NCBI RefSeq assembly: GCF_949987515.2
Contig: NC_082688.1
Span: 104,635,893-104,699,892 of the forward strand
DNA from: Delphinus delphis
Lineage: Eukaryota; Chordata; Mammalia; Artiodactyla; Delphinidae
Length of the DNA: 64,000 nucleotides
Reading direction: 5' to 3'
In this document: positions 57,236 to 64,000 of the stretch, one piece after another
Layout: each line of letters starts with the position of its first letter
How positions within the stretch are numbered: position 1 is the stretch's first letter
Program-made: the position numbers and the translations under genes
Notes under the pieces: model-generated
Told to the model about the DNA's origin: nothing
The model's database searches: none
What the model saw: the letters and a program-made list of their open reading frames with translations, nothing else

Positions 57236-57520
57236 TACACAACTGTGGCCGTAAACTCCCTCTGGGCTCATTCCTGCCCTCCCCTCCAGGCGGTACAGGA
57301 AACAACCGCCCACAAAAGGCAGCTTCATTCAACCCAAGGGGAACGTCTGGCTCATTCGGTTCAACGCTTCCATTTGGTAAAGGAGCAAAGAAAAGTTCAG
57401 AGAAGTTAAGTGGCTTTTCACTCTTGCTTTTTCTTTCCCTCCACTGCAAGGACAGAAAAGCATCTGGTCCCCCAATACCCAGGGAATGATGAGATGCTCG
57501 AGGGCAGGGAGATCATGGAA
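56880..57520. other. Unassigned sequence; MIR scrap near 57370
   Basis: Mostly unrecognised. 'aagttcagagaagttaagtg' at about 57390 is MIR-like. A CT/CA microsatellite is annotated separately. Confidence 0.4.
57201..57240 (+). repeat. (TC)n(AC)n compound microsatellite
   Basis: TC repeats pass into CA repeats with one TA interruption. Confidence 0.96.
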
Positions 57521-57525
57521 GATGC

Positions 57526-58560
57526 TTTTCTACTGCGAGTAACAGAAAACCCAAGAAGGGTTTAAACAAAATGTGGTGATTAAAGTTAGCAATGGCTCCA
57601 GTGAACAGCCCCGGTATAGCCACCCCTCTCTGTCCTCTGACCCTGTGGTCTCCACCCAACCTGGCTCTGGACTGGCCTTGGGATGACCTTTAGCCAATAA
57701 ATGCAGCCAAAGCAAAGGGAGTGCCAGCGCCAGGCTCAGGCGTCCAGGGATTCTGTGTGCTTCTGCTTGGCACCTTGCTTGATTGTACTTGCTTGCACTC
57801 GCACCTCAGCCTTGCTATGAGACCATGCCAGACCAGGCCTGCTGAGGGGATGTGAGAAACACAGGAAGGATAAGACCCTTGGGAGAGAACCAAGGTGCCT
57901 CCAACCGACAGCCAGCCAACGTGCAGCTGACTGCAGGTTCACAAAGGTGCCTGAGACCAGGACTTCCCTGCTGATCCCAGCCTAAGTCGCCAATCTGAAG
58001 GATCAGAGCCAAATAAATGGTTTCAAAGCCTCTGACTTTGGTGTGGTTTGTTATGAAGCAACAGTGAACTGAATCCTGACATTTGAAATAAATATTTGAG
58101 TCTTTTCTCTTAAAAAAGTTGGAGGTTTCAAATCCAGGATTGGTGTGGCAGCTCCATAGTCAACCGGGACCCAGAATCCTTCTATACTGATGCTCCACCA
58201 TCTTTAGTTCATGGCTTTCATGCTCAAAGCTGTCTCATGATCCAATATAGCTGCTGAAGCTCCAGCCATCACGTTTGTGTTCCAGGCAGGGAGGAAGGAA
58301 GAAAGGCAAATAAGAGGCCTCTTCTAGCTGAACTGTTCCCCTTTAAAAGAGTTGGAAGCCCCACCCAATGACTGGCAGCTTGATTCTTATTGGCTACCCT
58401 TGGCTGCAAGGAAAGCTGGGAAAGGTAGCCTTTTAGTGGAGCACATTGCCACTAGAATAAAATCAAGTATACTGTGTAGGAAGGAGGAACAGGGGAATAG
58501 GTGTTGAGTAGGCAACCAGAAACATCTGCCGCAGCGTGTGTAAAATCGAGCTCCAGGCCC
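57526..58560 (+). mobile_element. Ancient interspersed repeat, split by an LTR
   Basis: Left arm 'gtaacagaaaacccaagaag'. Right arm 'gtgtggcagctccatagtca', 'ccaggcagggaggaaggaag', 'ggctgcaaggaaagctggga'. I recognise this order as a dispersed mammalian repeat but cannot name the family. Confidence 0.45.
57600..58090 (+). mobile_element. MLT1-like MaLR LTR
   Basis: 'cctggctctggactggcctt', 'ctgcaggttcacaaaggtgc' and 'agagccaaataaatggtttc', then 'tggtgtggtttgttatgaag', resemble a degraded MLT1 LTR. Edges approximate. Confidence 0.45.
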
Positions 58561-58814
58561 CAACATACATCAGGATGCAAAACTGACCACATGTCATGCT
58601 GATTTCTCAGAGTTCATAGTGGTGGCTTTGCCCTGTAGTAACAAAGTGTAAGATTTGGGCAATAGACATCTAAGTGGAAAATCGTGAGTGCGCCAGTCTC
58701 CTGGGCCCTTTTGTAGTGAATACAGATGGAAGAGAAGTTTGTTCTTAGAAGGTGTTGCTCTTAACCTGGGGCAGGCATTGCTTGCTTGCTTGCTCGCTCT
58801 CTTCCTTGCTTTCT
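58561..58814. other. Unassigned sequence
   Basis: A TTGC-repeat stretch lies at 58779-58795. Otherwise nothing is recognised. Confidence 0.45.
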
Positions 58815-58985
58815 TCCTGTTTTGTTTTGTTTTTATTGAGATATACTTCCCATAAAATTCACAATTTTAAAGCATACAATTCAGTGGGGTTTTAGTATAT
58901 TTACTATGTCGTGCAACCATCTGAACTACCTAATTCCAGAACATTTCCATTACCCCAAAAAGAAACCCCATTTCCATTAGCAGTC
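58815..58985 (-). mobile_element. Old L1 3' fragment
   Basis: 'tattgagatatacttcccat', 'aaagcatacaattcagtggg', 'catttccattaccccaaaaa': reversed L1M text. Confidence 0.75.
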
Positions 58986-59385
58986 AGAGCAGATGTTTTC
59001 TTTAATCCTTCTCCGCCAAGTCTCAGGTCCATCAGAGAGCCAGACTCGCCACATGAGAGAGTGCTGAAGATCCTGGGACCACTCAGGCTCAAACCCTGGG
59101 ATTCTAGAATATTTGTGGATCTTCTTGGGAGGGCCAAGGAGGAGGTCATGTTGTAATTCACCTACAGCTGGGAAAGGAGGGGTCCACAAGGGCGCTGCAG
59201 AATCTGAACATTCTCTGCCTGGGCTGACCGTGAGGCTACCTTCCCACAGGGAAAGGAAGGGAAGGGAAGGAGGCCCCATGCTGAGGGGTGGGTGCTTGGT
59301 AGTGAGCAGCAGCGTTAAAAGCGCTCTATTGCGACGGTAGACGTTGGGAGAGGAGTTTCAGATTCAGTCGGAATGATTTACGGGA
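58986..59385. other. Unassigned sequence
   Basis: No repeat or exon is recognised. Confidence 0.45.
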
Positions 59386-59389
59386 AAGG

Positions 59390-59625
59390 ATGGAGAGGAT
59401 GCCGAACTCGCGTTTATTAAACGTCTCAAAGGTTCCAAATACAAACAGAATCTCGTTTTTCTACCCACAACCATCCTGGGAGATATTTCACCCCTTTACA
59501 GAAGGAGGACCTGAGGTTCACACAGAGAACTTGCTCGAACCAGAATTTCAGACACTTCATGCTGAGTCTAAAATCTCAGCCTCTTCCATTGTGCTGCGGG
59601 GTGGGCACCTGTGAGGCATCTCTGG
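59390..59625 (+). mobile_element. MIR-like SINE
   Basis: 'caaccatcctgggagatatt', 'acagaaggaggacctgaggt', 'cttgctcgaaccagaatttc' match MIR core and downstream order. Confidence 0.6.
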
Positions 59626-59629
59626 CCCC

Positions 59630-60118
59630 GGCCCATGGCAGGTGGAGCCACTCCCTTGAGTGGCCTAGTTGTTGCTGCCTGTGGGGTGGTGACAGCAGGA
59701 GGGGGCTCATCTGAGCTCAGCTCTGGGCTTCTCTGTACCGGTGGGAGCTCCCCCCTTTCTGCCCACTCCCTGTTCATTCCTCGGGCACAAAGATTGCTCA
59801 AGGAGACTCCAGGACTGGGGTCTGCCTTGTCACTGTCACCAGGAGGCTTTTTTTCTTCCTGACTAGCCAGAGCTCCCCATCAGTCTTCGCAGCGCCTCTG
59901 GAAGCAAAGGGAAGGCAGCTGTGGGATCCAGGCTGAGCAGAGCCCAGGTAAAGCAGGCTTGGGAATGGACTGACGGGGAGGTTGGGATGTCACAGGTCTG
60001 AGCACAGAGCCAGGGGGGCGGGGAACAGCCAGGAAGGATGGTAGGTTCTGCTGCTCGCTTGATGAAGGGGGTCAGCGTGTGTCTGTGTCATCGAGGTGGG
60101 CAGGGAAGGGGAGGGCTG
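59630..60118. other. Repeat-free GC-rich sequence
   Basis: No repeat is recognised. A second donor-like site CAG|GTAAAG lies at 59945-59953. GGGGCGGGG (about 60014) is Sp/KLF-like. Confidence 0.4.
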
Positions 60119-60218
60119 TGTGGGGCGCGGTGTGGGGGGGGGGGAGCGTATATATGCTGGTGTGGCTGAAACCGAGGAGCCTCACATCCGAAGGAGCCTG
60201 GCTACTGACAGCTCCCAG
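60119..60218 (+). promoter_or_regulatory. Candidate TATA promoter and first exon
   Basis: A G-rich tract (60133-60144) precedes TATATAT at 60149-60155. About 25-30 bp later is a likely start region near 60180. CCCAG|GTAGGC at 60214-60224 is a good donor, so a non-coding first exon of ~39 bp is possible. No matching coding exon is recognised downstream in the window. Chance co-occurrence cannot be excluded. Confidence 0.3.
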
Positions 60219-61900
60219 GTAGGCGACTGCAAGCAAGCCCCAGCCCCAAGACACGCTGCTGAGAGCCTGGGGAAGTAGCCGGGCGGCAGGGCTTTCCCCC
60301 CGGCCCCTCTCCTTTGTCCAGTGTGGATGCTGCTGGCCTCCTGTGAGATTATCCCTTCATTCGTCTTCTTTTCTGGGGTCGGATGGGGGGTGGAGGGGAG
60401 GGCTGAGGCTTTTATCCTGAAGAGAGGTGCCGAAGAAGAGCTGAACTTGGAGATGAGGAAAAGTTTTGATTCCCCAGCTGTGGCCCCTACTTTGTCACTG
60501 CTGTCTGTGGCAAAAAGGTGGTTATAGGTGTGAGGTTAGGGGAGCGGCAGGCACTTGGGGGTGGGAGCGAGGGCTTGCATTTCAAGGCAACCCTCCAGAA
60601 GCCCCCAGCCCTCCAAGCACCCTTGTGAGGGATTTCTCCCTGCGCCTGACTTCTTTTCATGGGGGCGTGCAGGCTGTTTTCAGCATGTCACTCAACTTGA
60701 TTCAGATTTGGGTTTTTAATCCTGAGGGAACCCTGCTCCCCTAGGCACCGAATACAAATCGCTAGTAATGATGCGGGGGGAAATCAGACCCTGTCTTGTG
60801 CTCCGCCAGTGAAGTGGCTGATCGCGGTCGCTGTGTGTGAATTCCGCGTAGATTTCTGCAAGGTTGACCTTGGTCTCCAGACGCTGAATCCTGTGGAGGT
60901 CTCTTCTCTTTCTTTGCATCTTTCTTCCTCCTGCCCGTCTCTCCCACCTAAAGGTCTCTGCCGGGGTCCTGTGGAATACGATGTTCAGAAGTCATCCAAA
61001 CTCTCTCTGGCTCAGCCTTTTTCCTCCTTCTCTCTTTGTGCGGCTCTCCCTTTGCGTCTGCCTTCCCCTCCCACCGCTACCCATCCCATCCTCCCCCATC
61101 TCATTCTGAACATGGGCAAGTTCTGGGGGAATTTCAAGTAAGGCAGGATGATTCGGGAAATGGACTATTTAAAGCAAGCAGCTTTGGACTTGAATACCCC
61201 GATCCTGGATTTCAACATCTGTGTTTCGTTTCCTTGAGCAGCCCATAATTGTCCCAATTATAACCAATAACATTGGTTGGCAGACTAACAAAAGATGAGC
61301 TTTTCATGGCATTCGCCAGCAAGCCTAAACCGGAGTTTTCAACATAGAGGGGGGGAAAGTAAGTGCTTGGCTTCTTATCAAAACCTCCCAGGGAAACTGC
61401 TGCTCTCTCGCTTCCTGGGGGTAGCTACTGCAGACACACTCCTCTTTCTCATTTATAAAGTGTGGCAGGGAAAAAGTCTGCACGCTTCCACCGCTGCCGT
61501 GATACCGTTCACAAAAAGCATTCGTGTTCCTTTGGCCTTGCTGAGTCTTCTGCAGGGGAGGGTCCCTGGAAAGACTGCCCCCAACCACCATCTTGGTAAA
61601 AGGAGCAGCTTCCACCGTTCCCTGTGCTGCCCATCGAGGGCGCTGTGGTGCAGCCTGGGGTCATTCACGGGGTGCAGTTTTGTTCTCCCAGGGGCGGCAG
61701 CCCTGGCTTTATCAGCTGAAGGCTGAGGGTACTGGGGGATTTAGAGGATGCCGATTTTGCCTTGTCAACGAAGGGAATAATTGCAGGATTAGGCGCAAAC
61801 GGGTGCTCTCTGGAGCCCAAGACAGGAGCTGTCACAAAGCTATTCTGTATTCAATCAGGTATTTATCATCTACACTCCACCAGGCAGGGTGGATCCAACA
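60219..61900. other. Repeat-free sequence; possible intron or flank
   Basis: No transposon is recognised. An acceptor-like tract CTCTCCTTTGTCCAG ends at 60321, followed by an ATG (60327) and ~66 open codons with no domain. I do not call this an exon. Confidence 0.4.
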
Positions 61901-61904
61901 GAGG

Positions 61905-62080
61905 TGATAATAACAGCCCTTTACACTCATACAACGATTTACATCTTAGCGCTTTCACACCCACTAGCCCTGGCAACAGCCGTGAGAGATGGTATCATTA
62001 TCTGCATGTTGCAGTTGAAGAAACTGAAGCTGAGAGGTTAAATAATTTGTTGAGGACGTGGCAGAGAGGGGACTGAGTCC
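61905..62080 (+). mobile_element. MIR SINE
   Basis: 'tacatcttagcgctttcaca', 'ctggcaacagccgtgagaga', 'gttgaagaaactgaagctga' and 'gaggttaaataatttgttga' follow MIR order. Confidence 0.85.
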
Positions 62081-62365
62081 AGCCTTGCTGGCTCCTTTGC
62101 TTCCCCCTCTTCGGGCCAGGGGTGCTTACAAACTAATGGGGTGGGCGCGGGGCAACACACACAGTGAAACAACTCGCGGATGAGAGGCTGGGTGTAATTA
62201 AGTCCTGAATTGCGTGGTCCAGACAGCAAGTACTAGAGGAATTTGGGGGAAGGAGTCCTTGCTCAGAGATTCCAGGGATTCGAACCGGGCAGGGAAGGAG
62301 GCAGAATCTGGAAGAGCCAAGGGCTTTGGAGAGGGAGGTGGCAGCCGGGACAAGGGCACAAAAGG
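62081..62365. other. Unassigned sequence
   Basis: No repeat or exon is recognised. Confidence 0.4.
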
Positions 62366-62366
62366 A

Positions 62367-62435
62367 GGTCAAAGAAATGAACCTTTATTGGAACCTACTA
62401 TGTGCCAGGTAGCGAGCTAAACTTGTCTACATGCC
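62367..62435 (+). mobile_element. MIR SINE fragment
   Basis: 'tttattggaacctactatgt' with 'gccaggtagcgagctaaact' is the MIR 5' core. Confidence 0.65.
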
Positions 62436-63660
62436 TATTTCATGCTAACACACACACGCACAGTAGGGATGGGAGGTTTGGGGTGAGTGTTCTACGCTTT
62501 TATCCCCACGGTTCAGTTAGCCTCACGCCCCCCAGCCCCAGAGCTCCCATGAAGGAAATCTACCTGATGTGAATCTGGGTAGAACTACTCATCAGATATC
62601 CTAGGGAGGGGATGGGCCCCTCCCGGAGAACAGGAGTCACAGTGATGACAGCCTGTGGTGGCTCGAATGGCTGGGAGTTCATTAGGCAAACTGGATGTTC
62701 TAAACACTTCTATGTAAATACCTATAGGTCCTCCACCTGCTGCTTTCCTTCTCACCACACACTGGCCGTGAGATTTAGGGCACACCAGTTTGGGGGGCAA
62801 GCCGATTTTCTGGGCATCTCCCTAGGATAGCCAGTGATCACGTTCGGTCTTGATTTTCCGCGATCCTGTGATTGTTCAAATACTGGCTGCTGCCTCCGTG
62901 TTGCAGAAACACAGCATCGCCAGCTCTGAAGGGCCTGGCTCGGCATGTGACTTGTGGAACTGGCCCCCGAGGAGTCCTGGGTCTCAGTGAAAATGTCAGC
63001 GGATCACCAGCACACGCCCAGGGCTCTGCCTGGCAACCAGGGCTCAGAGTCAACCTCCCCTCAGCTCACACTTGTCCTGTGCTCCTCCCCCACCGAGTCC
63101 CCATTCATCCTTTCATTCATTCAGCCGAGAAACGTGCTTGGCTTACTGATAGGAGCCCGCAGTACCGAGCGCCAGGAAAACAGACCTGGCAGCCTGTCCT
63201 CAGAGCTGTGGCCAATGTCACTAGATGTCAACGAGTCTAGGCCAAGGGGTCTCCAAAAGGGGCGTGGGTGCCCGACAGACCACTGGGCTTTGGGAAACTG
63301 AGGCTTAATTTTCTATGTGGTTATCTTTCTGAATTTGCACTTTAGTGGGTTTTATATTGTATGTAACTTTTCTAAGTAAATTGGGAAGGTGAGCTCAAGA
63401 CGGTCTGATTGCTAGGAGTATAAAGTTAAAGAAGTTTGAAGATTATTGATCTAGATCCATTGCTATTTTGCTTATCTGTATTTTCTAATCTTTTTGAAAG
63501 GAACCTTAAGAGGCTTTACTGTAAAAGTAAATAAAAGCTTTGAAAAATCCATTTAAGTTATTTTGACAGTATATGTGGAACCGTGGGCCAGAATCAGGAA
63601 GATCCAAGTTAAGAGCGATGACACCTTTCCACTTTTGTGGCAGCCCTGATAGAAAATGTG
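62436..63660. other. Repeat-poor sequence
   Basis: No repeat or exon is recognised. Open frames of 115-122 codons at 62872-63301 overlap in different frames and have no domain. Confidence 0.45.
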
Positions 63661-63666
63661 TCCCTT

Positions 63667-63818
63667 GGGACTTCTCTGGCAGTCCAGTGGTTAGGACTCC
63701 GCAACGGGGCCCCGGTTCAATCCCCAGCAGGGGGCGGGGGGAGGAGGGTGGGAGCAAAAATTAAAAAACATAAAATTTTTAAATAAAATAAAAACAAAGA
63801 CTTAAAAAAAAGAAAAGA
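63667..63818 (+). mobile_element. CHR-2-like tRNA SINE
   Basis: 'gggacttctctggcagtcc' and 'ggttcaatccccagcagggg', with a long A-rich tail and part of the body missing. Flanks 'agaaaatgtgtccctt' and 'agaaaatgtggtcct' are the target duplication. Confidence 0.93.
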
Positions 63819-63869
63819 AAGAAAATGTGGTCCTCTCCTGAGCCCCAGCTGGGCTACTGTAACAAATAT

Positions 63870-64000
63870 CTGGCCACTTATAATATCAAAAATATTGACC
63901 ATCTAATCTATTGTAACTGCCTCTTTTTGGAGAAGGGGAAACTGAGCCCCAGAGAAAGAAAGGGCCTTGTTCAAGATCCCACAGGTGAGGGCAGAGCCAG
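63870..64000 (+). mobile_element. MIR SINE, cut by window end
   Basis: 'ggggaaactgagccccagag' and 'cacaggtgagggcagagcca' are MIR text. The 3' part lies outside the window. Confidence 0.75.

Noticed and set aside
60327..60527. Possible signal-peptide-like small ORF after the candidate acceptor at 60321
   Set aside because: Its N-terminus is hydrophobic, but the rest is not recognisable and there is no conservation evidence, so I left it as unassigned sequence.
1..64000. Bacterial operon, CRISPR array, prophage or toxin-antitoxin system
   Set aside because: No dense coding, no spacer-repeat pattern and no bacterial signals. Repeat content is mammalian throughout.
1..64000. tRNA genes suggested by B-box-like 'ggttcgagccc' motifs
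   Set aside because: All lie in the tRNA-derived heads of CHR SINEs. No cloverleaf of a functional tRNA was found.

Overview
This window looks like nuclear DNA of a cetacean (whale or dolphin). The main evidence is about 30 copies of tRNA-Glu-derived CHR SINEs. They come as a roughly 200-bp short form, a roughly 280-350-bp long form and a roughly 110-150-bp CHR-2-like form, and many have clear target-site duplications (TSDs). Cetartiodactyl-type L1 3' ends are also common. I saw no BovB/ART2A (ruminant), PRE-1 (pig) or Alu (primate) sequence. I could not tell toothed from baleen whale.

I found no convincing protein-coding exon, tRNA, rRNA, CRISPR or bacterial-type operon. The longer open frames mostly run through CHR SINEs, L1 fragments or simple repeats. 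The window is therefore intergenic or deep intronic, and its content is layers of retroelements. Old layer: MIR, L2, CR1/L3-like, MER5A and other DNA transposon relics. Middle layer: L1M fragments and MaLR/ERVL solo LTRs (MST, MLT1, MLT2). Young layer: L1 3' ends, two ERV-type LTRs and the CHR SINEs.

Layout. 1-10 kb: L2, MLT2, MLT1/MST LTRs and a MIR split by a DNA transposon that is itself split by an L1 tail. 10-21.5 kb: two SINEs in tandem, an ERV-like LTR holding a SINE with a perfect 56-bp internal duplication, and a 2-kb L1M split by a SINE and an MST LTR. 21.5-35.5 kb: L2, MIR, L1, an MLT2 solo LTR with exact TSD, a minus-strand ERV-like LTR, and a head-to-head SINE pair. 35.5-43.5 kb: L1 tails, MLT1 LTRs, and stretches near 38.8-39.4 and 40.9-41.6 kb that I could not assign. 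44-50.2 kb: L1-rich, including a three-level nest at 46.3-47.3 kb and two similar L1 blocks. 50.2-56.9 kb: L2, MIR, SINEs and possible regulatory sequence. 57-64 kb: higher GC, and from about 59.0 to 63.66 kb the only repeats I recognise are MIRs. A TATA box followed by a splice-donor-like site near 60.15-60.22 kb is the only candidate gene start, and it is tentative.

Repeat family names come from memory of consensus sequences, without alignment, so subfamily calls and edges are approximate. Where TSDs are given they were read directly.
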